DNA of 56,121 nt from an uncultured Bacteroidia bacterium (lineage in GTDB: Bacteria; Bacteroidota; Bacteroidia; Bacteroidales; UBA932). Both the position numbers and the translations under genes were made by a program. Positions within the stretch are counted from its first letter, which is position 1, and each line of letters starts with the position of its first letter. The notes under the pieces were generated by a model. The model saw only the letters and a list, made by a program, of their open reading frames with translations. It was not told the origin of the DNA and made no database searches. The stretch spans positions 1 to 56,121 of the forward strand of contig CADBSV010000048.1 in assembly GCA_902797435.1 (NCBI GenBank), in the 5' to 3' direction. This document shows positions 35,166 through 44,517 of the stretch, in pieces.

Positions 35166-37381
35166 TTATTGTACCTGATTGCGAAGTAGTTCATCTCTGA
35201 TGTGCATTTGCTGTCGATTTCGCCGTCGTCGTAGCTGTTCGGAGTTCCGGCCTTGGTGTTTGCCGGGTGCATGCGGACATACACTTTTTCCTTTCCGAGC
35301 ATGGAGCTGTCTTCGGGGAGGGTGAAGCTCATATACTTGGGCCCGGGGCACTGCCACGCCTTGCGGTTGGAGAGAATGGGGAAGTCGGGAACCGTGTATT
35401 CTCCGAATTCAGTCCATACGGAACCGTCTGCGGAGTACTCAATCACCCAGTATCTGGGAGCTCCCACAGTTTCTCCGAGTCCTGCCACTGCGCCGAACTG
35501 TACGGATAGCGGGAAGTTGGCTTCCGTGAGCCCTTCGGTGCTGAAAGTGGCCCTCCAGCTTTTTTTCTCGCTCCAACCGGTGCAATACCATGCTGAACCG
35601 TTGGCATCAAGCAGGAGACCGGTAGTGGATGCAAGGGAATAGACGTTCCAATGCGCGGAATTGCCGAAAAAGTCATATACGCCGTTGCCGCACGAGGCAT
35701 TGGTGAGTTCTCCGTTTTCCATCGGCCCAAGCAGGGTCCAGTCCCTGTATGCAGCCACTCCGGCTACATTGCCGTCGGAGCCTACGGTTTCCAAAACACC
35801 CCTTACGGAGGGGTCGGTGAGCGGAAACTCAACTGCCGGGTATGTCGAGTAAATGGTGTTCGACTTCACATTCACCACGAGTTCATTGTGGCTCTTGTTG
35901 TAGTAGCGCACTTCCATCAGAAGGCCTGAGAATCCGTCCTCGAACCTTTCGCCGAGTTTGATTTCGGACCGTTTCAACGGACGTATCTGGTACTTTCCGA
36001 TTTCTCCGATTTCAGTTACATAATCCAGTTTGACGCCGTCAATGGTTGCAGCCATGGCTTTGGCTGAGTCCCAGTTGAAATTGTCGCATGTTTCGTGCAC
36101 GAGCACTCCTGAAATCTCTCCGGAGCCTTCCGGGAGTCCCTTGCCGTCGCGCTGCCACGAGGCGGTGATGTTGCTCATCAGATGCATGGTGCTGCCTTCG
36201 ATGTCCCTTATAACCATGGGATACCTGTTGATGACGTAGGTATGGCGCAGGTCGATGGGGAAGAACGGGCCCTTGCGGATGGGAATCTCACAGTCGGTGA
36301 TGGTTACGAAGGTGTGTATGTCGGCATCGGTAAGCTCCGACATGCGCTTTTTCTTTTCCGGGACGCTGAGGCTGTTGCCGGCTTCGGTGTACAGCAGATT
36401 CTCCGTCCCTACACCACGGATTTCGTAATGGACAGGGTCGCTGTGCCTTATGACGGTCGTGCCGTCGAGCAGGAGCCTTACCGAATCGTAACGGCGCAGG
36501 ATGTTGTCGGCCTGAGAGTCGAAAATAACCTTTACGCCGGCCGAGCCGTCGGCGGCCTGGATATAAACGGTACGGTCTGCAAGGGTATTGTCCTGCAGGG
36601 ATGCGGAAATATTGAGATTGGGGGCGCCGTTGCCTTCGGAATTGTCGGAAATGACAACCCCTTCGAGATAACTTCCGGAGCCTGAAACGGCGCTTCCTGC
36701 AATTCCTTCCAGTTCGTCGAAAGCGATTCTGTTCAGGGAGATTCCGCTTCCCAGCTGGCATATCTGAAGCACGTCCGAGAGGGCGGGGTCCGATTTGCTG
36801 GATACCGTTATCTCGGCTATGCGGTTCTCTTCGGAGGCGTTTTCGATAACTCCGAAAACCAGATAGTTGTTGGATTTTTCAAAATCGCTGATCCATCCCT
36901 GCTGTCCTTTGTAGGAAACGCTGATAAGCAGGTCGGAATCCTTGCAGAGCGTCGTTATTTTTGCAGAATGTCTTCCTGCTTCGGCTCCTGCCGTTATGCT
37001 CCTGACCCCGAATTCTATCCCGGAGGAGAGAATCCCCTGCTGGGTGATTTCAATGCCTATGTCCTTCTTGCCGCGTGAGAGGTTAAGCACCGCCGTGCGC
37101 TGAAGTCCCCGGTTCATTTCGTAAGAGAGTTCGATGCGGGAATCCCCGTGTCCGCTGATGCTTCTTTCCCCTCCTATGCTGAGCCATGTGGCGTCGGAAG
37201 GCAGGGACAGAGTGAATTCACCGTCGGCGAGCACCTCCACATAATAGGAACCGGCAGTGCAGGGGAGGGTGACTTCCTGCTGTTTTACTCCAAGCTCCAG
37301 CGGGGTGGAGAGCTCGTTTTTTTCGCTGCAGGCAGTAATTGCCGCAAGGACTGATGCAATGATGTATAATATTTTCTTCAT
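35162..37381 (-). CDS. BACON and DUF5689 domain lipoprotein
   Basis: This 739-residue protein has a lipoprotein signal MKKILYIIASVLAAITAC. Two BACON-type Ig modules (about 25-115 and 120-210) carry the WLS and ITQQG-like hallmarks. A DUF5689 OB-like region spans about 225-490, and a C-terminal beta-sandwich about 500-739 resembles discoidin-type binding domains. Such proteins sit on the cell surface beside SusC/SusD and may bind the glycan. The MKK start is preferred over ATG five codons upstream because it gives a better signal and is preceded by TGACCGCC, as in two other genes of this operon. Confidence 0.75.
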   Translation of the reverse strand: MKKILYIIASVLAAITACSEKNELSTPLELGVKQQEVTLPCTAGSYYVEVLADGEFTLSLPSDATWLSIGGERSISGHGDSRIELSYEMNRGLQRTAVLNLSRGKKDIGIEITQQGILSSGIEFGVRSITAGAEAGRHSAKITTLCKDSDLLISVSYKGQQGWISDFEKSNNYLVFGVIENASEENRIAEITVSSKSDPALSDVLQICQLGSGISLNRIAFDELEGIAGSAVSGSGSYLEGVVISDNSEGNGAPNLNISASLQDNTLADRTVYIQAADGSAGVKVIFDSQADNILRRYDSVRLLLDGTTVIRHSDPVHYEIRGVGTENLLYTEAGNSLSVPEKKKRMSELTDADIHTFVTITDCEIPIRKGPFFPIDLRHTYVINRYPMVIRDIEGSTMHLMSNITASWQRDGKGLPEGSGEISGVLVHETCDNFNWDSAKAMAATIDGVKLDYVTEIGEIGKYQIRPLKRSEIKLGERFEDGFSGLLMEVRYYNKSHNELVVNVKSNTIYSTYPAVEFPLTDPSVRGVLETVGSDGNVAGVAAYRDWTLLGPMENGELTNASCGNGVYDFFGNSAHWNVYSLASTTGLLLDANGSAWYCTGWSEKKSWRATFSTEGLTEANFPLSVQFGAVAGLGETVGAPRYWVIEYSADGSVWTEFGEYTVPDFPILSNRKAWQCPGPKYMSFTLPEDSSMLGKEKVYVRMHPANTKAGTPNSYDDGEIDSKCTSEMNYFAIRYNK

Positions 37382-37392
37382 GGCGGTCAGGT

Positions 37393-37776
37393 TCATAACA
37401 TATAGTCGGAAATACTGGACGCCGTTTCAGTGTTCCCCGATTGGATTACATTAACGGTGACGGTCTTGCCGGTTGAGGCGGTGAGCACCACTTTGGCTAT
37501 GCGTGCCGGATCTTCGAGATTGGCGCTGTAGGTAAGGTGTATGGTGTCGATGCCCTCTCCTGAGGACTCCTCTGTTTTAAGCCAGTCGGCACCCTGCGTC
37601 ACGAGCACTTCCCATGTGGTGTTCGAAAAAACGGTCAGGGTGAACGCTCCCTCTATCTGTGAAGAGATGTTGATGCGGGTGCTGTTCACACCAAGGTCTC
37701 CGCTCCAAGTCCACTCCTTGTTGCAGGACAGCAGGACGGGAAGCAGTGCGAATATGATGGCGATATACTTTTTCAT
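37393..37776 (-). CDS. Single-BACON-domain lipoprotein
   Basis: The protein has 127 residues with lipoprotein signal ending PVLLSC. One BACON module (about 30-118) has the pattern FSNTTWEVLVTQGADWL, LTYSANLED, then VNVIQSG. BACON domains are surface Ig-like modules thought to bind carbohydrate or mucin, or act as spacers. The start is ATG at 37776; a TTG four codons upstream is not needed. It follows SusD by 8 bp, the position usually taken by a SusE-like glycan-binding protein. Confidence 0.8.
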   Translation of the reverse strand: MKKYIAIIFALLPVLLSCNKEWTWSGDLGVNSTRINISSQIEGAFTLTVFSNTTWEVLVTQGADWLKTEESSGEGIDTIHLTYSANLEDPARIAKVVLTASTGKTVTVNVIQSGNTETASSISDYML

Positions 37777-37784
37777 ATCTCTGT

Positions 37785-39470
37785 TCAATTAAGATACTCA
37801 TTGTTGTCGAGTGCTCCGTGGGAGTAGGTTACCTGGTCCTGCGGGATCGGAAGGTACCGGTGGCACGGCTTGATGTAGTCGCGCAGGTACATTCCGTCGT
37901 TGTACTGAACGGTGCGTTCGTACCAGATTCCCCAGCGTACCAGGTCGTACTTGCGCTGGAACTCGCCGAACAGCTCCCTTGCCCTTTCGAGGCGTATCTC
38001 TTCCATCAGGGCTTCGATGTTGCCGCCAGTTGAAGAGACCGTCAGCTTGTCAAGACCGGCCCTCACCCTGGTGATGTTCAGGTACTTTACCGCCGTTTCG
38101 AGGTTACCTGCACGCAGATGTGCTTCCGAGAGCATCAGGAGTGCATCTGCAAAGCGGAAGTATTTGTAATTGTTGGAGTCCATGTTGTAGTACATGTCTT
38201 CGCACCAGAACTTGTTGCCCAGCCATGGCCTCTGGATTCCCTTGCTGCAGGTTGAGAACCAGCGGACCGCCCTGTCTTCGGGAAGACGCTGCGTGTCGTC
38301 GGAAGCGAATCCGGACCATCTCCAGGCAAGGTTTCCGGAACCTCCCCGCGGCTCGTTTTCTCCGCCGGAGTATTCTCCGCTCCTGAGGTCGGGGGAGTCA
38401 TACGAAAGAACTGTCTGGAAGTAGTATGTGGTAGGCCTCGCCGAGGTCGTTATGCGGGAGTTCTTTCCGAGTTCGGGAATGCAGATGCCGTTGTAGTTGT
38501 CGGAGATGATGTATTCCTGTTCCTCTTCTCCTTCGCCGGAGATTACGCTCTTGTTGTTCTTGCTGGGGGTGGCGTACATGGCGATGGAGGCGGTCTGCTG
38601 GATACCGTATTCTGAGTACTGGTTCTCCATTTCAAGAATCGACTCGGGGGTGAATTTGTGCCCGAACGGAACATCGCTCAGAAGGTAATCGGAGGCGAAC
38701 TGCTCGGGATTGTCGGCATAGTGCCCGTAAATGTCTTCCAGGATTCCCAGAATCTCGATGGCGTCGTCCCATCTTTCATTCCACAGGCAGAACTTGCCGG
38801 CTATCATAAGGCCTGCCGCCGCGCCGAGACGGTTCTCGAAGGGGGGATCGTAGCTGCGTTTGAGCTCCAGTCCTTCCTTTCCTCCCATGCTCACCGGATA
38901 GAGGTAATCCTTGAGTTCTTCGATAAGATAATCCCTCGTGTCGTCGGCCGGCATTCTCGGAAGGTTCGCTATCCTTGCCCGGTTGTTCTCGTCAACGTTT
39001 TCCGTGTAGAAGGGAACATCTCCGAAGGAGCTTGTGAGCAGATAATAGAAGAACGCCCGGAGCACCACCGTTTCGCTTTCAAGCCCAAGCGCCTCCTCCT
39101 CCGTTATGTTACCATTTTCCAGAGCCCTCTTCGTGGCATGGAGCATGGCGTTTGCGCGCATGACCCCCTGATAGCTGTAGCGCCACAGCGTAGCGGCAAA
39201 GGAGGGCTGCGCCGGGGAAATGTTGAGGGTGGCGTTATAGGCGGTGGACACATTCAGGAACATGAGGTCGGTGGTACATTCCGTGGTCATCCAGAAACTG
39301 GTGCCGCCGAACATGCTGCGCAGCATATTGTAGCACGCATTGATTCCCGACTGAATCTGTATCTTGTTTTCGTAGAACTCCTCGTTCCTGGTATAGCTTG
39401 TGAACTCTTCCTTGAGGGAACAGGATGCCAGTGCCAGGACCGCGGCAGTGAGTATAAATGCTTTTTTCAT
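37785..39470 (-). CDS. RagB/SusD family nutrient uptake outer membrane lipoprotein
   Basis: This 561-residue lipoprotein (LALASC, Cys at about 17) has the SusD N-terminal region (YENKIQIQSGINACYNMLRSMF), TPR-like helices, and the C-terminal part with FRFADALLMLSEAHLRAGN, YLNITRVRAGL and RLERARELFGE. It caps the SusC transporter and captures oligosaccharides at the cell surface. A strong AGGAGG Shine-Dalgarno overlapping the SusC stop (39480-39485) precedes the ATG, which would raise SusD output relative to neighbours. Confidence 0.94.
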   Translation of the reverse strand: MKKAFILTAAVLALASCSLKEEFTSYTRNEEFYENKIQIQSGINACYNMLRSMFGGTSFWMTTECTTDLMFLNVSTAYNATLNISPAQPSFAATLWRYSYQGVMRANAMLHATKRALENGNITEEEALGLESETVVLRAFFYYLLTSSFGDVPFYTENVDENNRARIANLPRMPADDTRDYLIEELKDYLYPVSMGGKEGLELKRSYDPPFENRLGAAAGLMIAGKFCLWNERWDDAIEILGILEDIYGHYADNPEQFASDYLLSDVPFGHKFTPESILEMENQYSEYGIQQTASIAMYATPSKNNKSVISGEGEEEQEYIISDNYNGICIPELGKNSRITTSARPTTYYFQTVLSYDSPDLRSGEYSGGENEPRGGSGNLAWRWSGFASDDTQRLPEDRAVRWFSTCSKGIQRPWLGNKFWCEDMYYNMDSNNYKYFRFADALLMLSEAHLRAGNLETAVKYLNITRVRAGLDKLTVSSTGGNIEALMEEIRLERARELFGEFQRKYDLVRWGIWYERTVQYNDGMYLRDYIKPCHRYLPIPQDQVTYSHGALDNNEYLN

Positions 39471-39479
39471 GTCTTCGTT

Positions 39480-39485
39480 CCTCCT
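39480..39485 (-). promoter_or_regulatory. Strong Shine-Dalgarno of susD overlapping the susC stop
   Basis: AGGAGG lies 9 nt before the ATG at 39470 and shares bases with the SusC stop codon (39484-39486). Most other genes here have no such motif. Confidence 0.6.
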
Positions 39486-42400
39486 AGAAATTCAGTTGAA
39501 GATTGAATGTTACCGTCCGCGGACGCGGGAACGAACCGTTGTCCAGGCGCCGCACCGTGGCCGAGGTAGATACATCGGGGTCGAATCCGTTGTAGTTCTT
39601 GAGCAGCCAGAGATTCTCTCCGGTAACACCTACTGTCATGTTCTTGAAAAACTTCGACCAGCGGCTGAGCAGGATGTTGTAGCTCAGGGAGACCGATTTC
39701 AGTCTCAGGTATGACGCATCGTGCACCTGCCTGTTGCTTCCGAGGGTGTCGTCCCAGCCGGGATACGGCACGTCCGAATCGGGGTTGCGCGTGGCATCCC
39801 AGGCATCCAGCACATAGCGGTATTTGTTCCAGCTGCTGGTGGAAGATCCAAGCCAGAGCTCCGAGAGGTTGTAGATGCTGCCGCCGAGCGAATATGCCAG
39901 GAAGATATTGAGCTTCAGCTTGCCGAAGAAGGTGAAATCGTTCTGGAGACCGCCGTACAGGACAGGGTCGGAATTGCCGAGGTAAACGATGTCGTGCTGG
40001 TCGAGAAGCCCGTCTCCGTTGACATCTACATATTTGCTGCGGCCTATGTTGCTTCCGTTGGAACCGTCCTGAATGGTGGAAACGTAGGTGTGGGTGTACT
40101 TGTTGCGGTCGAGCTCTTCCTGGTTGTGCCATACTCCGCCGTACTGATAGCCCCACAGGGCGTTCACCGGATATCCTTTCCTGTATCCGTAAAGGTACTG
40201 CGAGGAGTTTCGCGGATTGGAATATGTAGGCACCACCTCGTCGCCCGCTCCCGAATCGAGGACCTTCTGGTCGTTATGCGATATGGTAAGCGAGGTGTCC
40301 CAGCTGAAATTCCGGCGCTTGATGTTCTTCGTGGAGATGGTAACCTCCACACCGGCATTGCTGGTCTTGCCCATGTTGTCGAAGTAGGTGTCGTAGCCTG
40401 TTACCTGCGAGTTCTTCACGCTCAGGAGCAGGTCGCGGGTAATGGTGTAGTAAGCGTCGATTTCCAGATTGACCCGCGAACGCCAGCCCGAGAAATTGAT
40501 TCCGAGGTTGTAGGCGTCGGTGGTCTCCCAGGTAAGGTTGCTGTTGGCAAGATGCCCCGGCATGGTGGCGAGCAGATACTTTCCGTCAAACAGCCACGAA
40601 CCTTTGTTGTTGTCCACCGTGGCATAGGACAGATAGCTGGAAATGGCGTCGTTGCCGCTCCGGCCTGCGCTCACGCGAAGGGAAAGGTCGTTGAGCCAGT
40701 ACGACCTGTTCATCCAAGGTTCGTTCATTATGGACCATCTGAAGGCCCCGGCGGGGAAGAATCCCCACTTGTGCGACTCCGAGAAATTGGAGGCTCCGTC
40801 GGCGCGGGCTGTGAACGTAAGGTAGTAGCGGCGTTTGTAGTTGTAATTCACCCTTCCCAGCACCGACATGGTCTGCTTGATTGTGTTGTATGAAGAGTCG
40901 TAGTAGTTCGCGGTATTGTAGATGCCGGTCATGTTGTAGAACATGGCCTTGTCGTTTACGAATCCGGTGCCGCTATAGGAGCTGTTGTCCCTGGTGAGGC
41001 GTGAGGCCGTGAATCCTGCAAGGGCTTCTACGTTATGTCCGCCGCGTAGGGTTTTCTTGTAGTTCAGGGTGGTTTCGCTCAGGAACTTCTGCTGATCCCA
41101 TATTGTCCTCGTCGCCGAGCCTCCCTGATGGCGGGCGGCCGCTACGGGCATGTATGAGGGGGAGTAGTAGTAAGAGAGGTCGTTGTCGCGCGTGAACGAG
41201 AAGTTGGAGTTGAGCGTAAGGGTCCTTGAGAGATTGATTCTTACCCAGGGGACTATGTTCAGGTTCCACTTGTCCGCCCTGTTGGTGATGTTCTTTGCCG
41301 ACAGGTATGGGTTGTTGAACACTACTCCGAGGTCGTCGTCCCAGGCGTATTTGTTCCAGATGCTGTCTTTGCCGAGCACCGGGGTGATGAAAATGGCGGC
41401 GTTGGTGTTGGTTCCGCTCACCATGGCGTTCGTGCGGTTGACGTCGTGGAACATGATGTTGAAACGAACTCCGAGCGTTACCCCTCGGCCTACCCGGCTG
41501 TCAAGGTTGGTACGGAAGGAGTATCTTTTGTAGTCCTGCCCAAGAACGACTCCGCGATTGTAAAGGAAGCCGGCCGACGCGAACACGTGCGTATTGTCCG
41601 TTCCTCCGGCTATCTGCGCATAGTGCGAGCTGTATATTCCGGTCTGGGAGAGTACGTCTATCCAGTCGGTGCCTTTGCCGGCCAGTGTCGGATCCGGATA
41701 AGGGTAGCTGCTCTGTTCCGACTGCGGAGCGTTTACGACCGAGGAACTCTTCCTGAGTGCCACCATGTTGTACCATACGGCATAGTCGGTGGCGTCCATC
41801 AGGTCCAGTTTTCCGGCAATATGGGAAACACCGTTTGCGCTTTTGAACAGGGCGCGGTACTTCGCCCCCTTGTCCTGTTTTTTGTCGGTAGTTACGAGTA
41901 TTACTCCGTTGGCGCCCCTGCTGCCGTAGATGGCCGTGGAAGAAACATCCTTGAGGACCGAGATGGAGACTATGTCGGAGGGGTTGAGATCGTCCAGGCT
42001 GCTGACAGCATCCTGCACTCCGTCAACCACGATGAGAGGCTGGTTCGCAGCGGAAATGGAACGGGCTCCACGGATCTGGATGCTGGTGCTCTCTCCGGGT
42101 TCTCCGCTGCCCGAAAGGATATCGGCGCCCGCTATCCTGCCCTGGAGGGCCTGGGCTACGGAAGCGACCGGCGTTTCCTGAAGCTCGTCCATCTGCACCA
42201 CTGCAACTGAACCTGTGAGATCGCCTTTGCGGGAAGTGCCGTAGCCTATTGCGACAGCGCTTTCGAGCTGGGTGCTTTCTGGGGTGAGCTGAATGTTTAT
42301 CGTAGTTTGTCCGTTGACCTGGACAAGCTGGGTCTTGTAACTCAGGAAGGAGAATTCCAGGACGGCATCCCTTCCGACGGTAATGCTGTAGCGGCCTTCA

Positions 42401-42576
42401 AGGTCTGTCACCGTCCCGTTCTGTTCGTTTGTCTTGTCTTTTACTCCGGCGGCTATCACGGGCTGTCCCGTCTCATCGGTCACCGTGCCGGAAACCTTGA
42501 TAGACTGTGCGTAAAGTCCCGCGGAAGACGCCAGGAACAGGGTCGTCAAAATCAGAATTTGTGTTAATCTTCGCAT
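39484..42576 (-). CDS. SusC/RagA family TonB-dependent outer membrane transporter
   Basis: The protein has 1030 residues with a signal peptide ending SAGLYAQ. A carboxypeptidase-D-like regulatory domain spans about 25-105 (VSGTVTDETGQPVIAAGV). The plug domain (about 115-225) contains the SusC signature SISVLKDVSSTAIYGSRGANGV. A 22-strand beta-barrel follows, ending in a terminal aromatic (NLQLNF). It imports oligosaccharides bound by SusD using TonB energy. There is no N-terminal signalling extension, so it is not coupled to an anti-sigma factor. The start at 42576 is preceded by TGACGGCC, and the upstream stop is 5 bp away. Confidence 0.95.
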   Translation of the reverse strand: MRRLTQILILTTLFLASSAGLYAQSIKVSGTVTDETGQPVIAAGVKDKTNEQNGTVTDLEGRYSITVGRDAVLEFSFLSYKTQLVQVNGQTTINIQLTPESTQLESAVAIGYGTSRKGDLTGSVAVVQMDELQETPVASVAQALQGRIAGADILSGSGEPGESTSIQIRGARSISAANQPLIVVDGVQDAVSSLDDLNPSDIVSISVLKDVSSTAIYGSRGANGVILVTTDKKQDKGAKYRALFKSANGVSHIAGKLDLMDATDYAVWYNMVALRKSSSVVNAPQSEQSSYPYPDPTLAGKGTDWIDVLSQTGIYSSHYAQIAGGTDNTHVFASAGFLYNRGVVLGQDYKRYSFRTNLDSRVGRGVTLGVRFNIMFHDVNRTNAMVSGTNTNAAIFITPVLGKDSIWNKYAWDDDLGVVFNNPYLSAKNITNRADKWNLNIVPWVRINLSRTLTLNSNFSFTRDNDLSYYYSPSYMPVAAARHQGGSATRTIWDQQKFLSETTLNYKKTLRGGHNVEALAGFTASRLTRDNSSYSGTGFVNDKAMFYNMTGIYNTANYYDSSYNTIKQTMSVLGRVNYNYKRRYYLTFTARADGASNFSESHKWGFFPAGAFRWSIMNEPWMNRSYWLNDLSLRVSAGRSGNDAISSYLSYATVDNNKGSWLFDGKYLLATMPGHLANSNLTWETTDAYNLGINFSGWRSRVNLEIDAYYTITRDLLLSVKNSQVTGYDTYFDNMGKTSNAGVEVTISTKNIKRRNFSWDTSLTISHNDQKVLDSGAGDEVVPTYSNPRNSSQYLYGYRKGYPVNALWGYQYGGVWHNQEELDRNKYTHTYVSTIQDGSNGSNIGRSKYVDVNGDGLLDQHDIVYLGNSDPVLYGGLQNDFTFFGKLKLNIFLAYSLGGSIYNLSELWLGSSTSSWNKYRYVLDAWDATRNPDSDVPYPGWDDTLGSNRQVHDASYLRLKSVSLSYNILLSRWSKFFKNMTVGVTGENLWLLKNYNGFDPDVSTSATVRRLDNGSFPRPRTVTFNLQLNF

Positions 42577-42581
42577 GGCCG

Positions 42582-43625
42582 TCAGAATTTGATTTTGATG
42601 AGTATAGCTTTATGGGCAGCTCCGGCAGGAGAGCTTTCGAGCACTTTGACCGAAGTGGCGGCGTTCCATACTGAGTGGGAGGCATAAAGGTAATCGGCCC
42701 GCCAGCTTCTGCCTTCGGAGCTCCAGGTGGGGGTATAATCCCTCGCCGTCATCCATACGGTGTCAGTAAGGTTGGCTCCCTGAGCGTACCTGTCGGCTGC
42801 GAAAAGGATGTCCGACGGGTCTTCAGGATACCACGAGGGAGTGGAGGCGTAACCGGCCTCCATAGCGCTCAGATAGTAAAGGGACCCGCCAACAAGCCAA
42901 TTCGGCTCGGCGTCCGGACGGTCGTAACTTCCGGAAAGGAGCCTGACTGTGTAGTCGTAGTAATTGTCTCCTTCGGGAAGGGCAGCTCCGAAATCGGCCA
43001 CGGCAAGGTTAAGCCCCTGCGTCTTGGCGAACAGGGCACGGGGAGCCGTAAGGGATCCCAGAATCTCGACCTCGGCTCCGTCTTTACGCGATATCGTTAT
43101 GCCGGAATCAGAGATTATGCAGTTGATGTCGGCTCCTGTTGCCGAAATCCATTCTGCCGCATCCTCTTCGCCGGCACCCTGGACGTTGGCATACAGTACC
43201 GAGACGGTCTGCAACTGCCCTTCCGGGAATTCTATGTAAGAATCCTGAGGAAGGCTGTCGTATTCGTTTCCGTCTGGGATTCCCTGCTGGAGAACGTAGA
43301 GAGTGTCGGCTTTCATGGTTGAAAGGGACTGTATTACCACGGCGCCCCTGCGGGTTGGGTTAGACTGCACGAAATCCGATTCGTTGGAGGCATAACTCAG
43401 CGTAAAGGCCCCCTGGCCTTCCCGGCCGTTTACATCGGTGGTGATCCAGTCGGAGCACGGACGGACTCTCCAAAGCCCGTCGAGCTTTACGAGCACAGGC
43501 CTGCTTCCGGGAGTCGAGGTGACATACATCCTCCCGATGCACTTGCCCGGAGCAGGCTCCTGCATCTTTTCTCCGCACCCGGCAGCAATCAGGGCTATAA
43601 CTACTATCGGTATTATTCTTTTCAT
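42582..43625 (-). CDS. BACON lipoprotein with degenerate EEP-like C-terminal region
   Basis: The protein has 347 residues with lipobox LIAAGC. A BACON module spans about 30-125 (DWITTDVNG, LTYASNES-like and YVLQQG). The remaining 220 residues follow the layout of endonuclease/exonuclease/phosphatase proteins: VSVLYANVQGAG, then DINCI, NWLVGG and RADYLYAS, ending AHKAILIKIKF. The usual catalytic Glu, GDxN and SDH residues appear to be replaced (CIISD, GGSLY, GAAH). This suggests a non-catalytic binding protein. The EEP resemblance is from reading the pattern and needs a profile search. It lies immediately upstream of SusC. Confidence 0.65.
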   Translation of the reverse strand: MKRIIPIVVIALIAAGCGEKMQEPAPGKCIGRMYVTSTPGSRPVLVKLDGLWRVRPCSDWITTDVNGREGQGAFTLSYASNESDFVQSNPTRRGAVVIQSLSTMKADTLYVLQQGIPDGNEYDSLPQDSYIEFPEGQLQTVSVLYANVQGAGEEDAAEWISATGADINCIISDSGITISRKDGAEVEILGSLTAPRALFAKTQGLNLAVADFGAALPEGDNYYDYTVRLLSGSYDRPDAEPNWLVGGSLYYLSAMEAGYASTPSWYPEDPSDILFAADRYAQGANLTDTVWMTARDYTPTWSSEGRSWRADYLYASHSVWNAATSVKVLESSPAGAAHKAILIKIKF

Positions 43626-43639
43626 CTCAGTGTTGTTAA

Positions 43640-44509
43640 TTATTCGAGATAACCATGTTCCTTTTCAAAACCGGGAAGATCCGATGTCCCTACGGAGATG
43701 GCGGTTACGGGGAGTTCTGCGCCCTCCACCCTGCGGATTTCGGTTTCTCCAAGCACAACCTCCATTTCATCCTCTCCGGTAATGACGTTCAGGCGGAGCT
43801 CCCCGCTCTGATAAACTCCCGGGGGAAGGGCAAGCAGGAATTCGGTAAAACCGTCTTCCGTCTTGTTGGAAACGCCGGCGTCTCCGAGGTCGAGGCTGAT
43901 ATATTTGTGCGACAGTCCGGAGGCTGAGACCTCCCCGTTTGCGTTCACGTCGAGCCTTCCGGAGATTCCCCTGGAGCAATTCAAGGTGAAGGACGTTATT
44001 TCTATCTCTTCCTGGAATTCAAACCTTACGGACATGAGTCCCATGGGATACCTGAAATGAAGCGTCCCCTCCGAATCTGCCGATGCGAATGTCCGGGGAT
44101 TGTATCTGAGGAACCATTCCTCCTTTCCGGAGGCTGCGTCGAACTCCTGAACGGGGCTGAGTTCGCATGGCAGGGTGCCGTCGTGCGAAACGGTTCCCTG
44201 TGCAAAAGGAGAGTACGCGGAAACCTTTCCCTTGACTACGGAACCGTAGAAGGTTGCGGCCTGCAGGCCGGCTGCGTCGCGCCTGAGGAAATACTGCTCG
44301 TTGTCTCCCTGCTCGGATCCGAAAACTCCTATGCTGGCCCCCTCTTCCCATACACCGCCCTGGGCGGCGCCGCCGAGTGAAAGATTCTCAATGTCCACGC
44401 TGAATACAGTGTAGCCGGAGGTGTCTATGTCTTCGCCATTGTCCTTTCCGGCCGGTGAGCATGCGCACAGGGCAAGGGCAATCATTGGATATATAATATG
44501 TTTCTTCAT
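43640..44509 (-). CDS. Fimbrillin-family lipoprotein
   Basis: The protein has 289 residues with lipoprotein signal MKKHIIYPMIALALCAC. It has the Fimbrillin-like A layout: WEEGASIGVFGSEQ, AYSPFAQ, then a beta-rich half with LHFRYPMGLMSVRFEF and FLLALPPG. Members build or cap fimbriae, but in this operon position (before SusC) a surface glycan-binding role is plausible. The MKK start at 44509 is chosen over an ATG nine codons upstream because of the signal peptide and the preceding TGACAGCC motif. The gene is 8 bp after the upstream stop. Confidence 0.75.
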   Translation of the reverse strand: MKKHIIYPMIALALCACSPAGKDNGEDIDTSGYTVFSVDIENLSLGGAAQGGVWEEGASIGVFGSEQGDNEQYFLRRDAAGLQAATFYGSVVKGKVSAYSPFAQGTVSHDGTLPCELSPVQEFDAASGKEEWFLRYNPRTFASADSEGTLHFRYPMGLMSVRFEFQEEIEITSFTLNCSRGISGRLDVNANGEVSASGLSHKYISLDLGDAGVSNKTEDGFTEFLLALPPGVYQSGELRLNVITGEDEMEVVLGETEIRRVEGAELPVTAISVGTSDLPGFEKEHGYLE

Positions 44510-44517
44510 GGCTGTCA

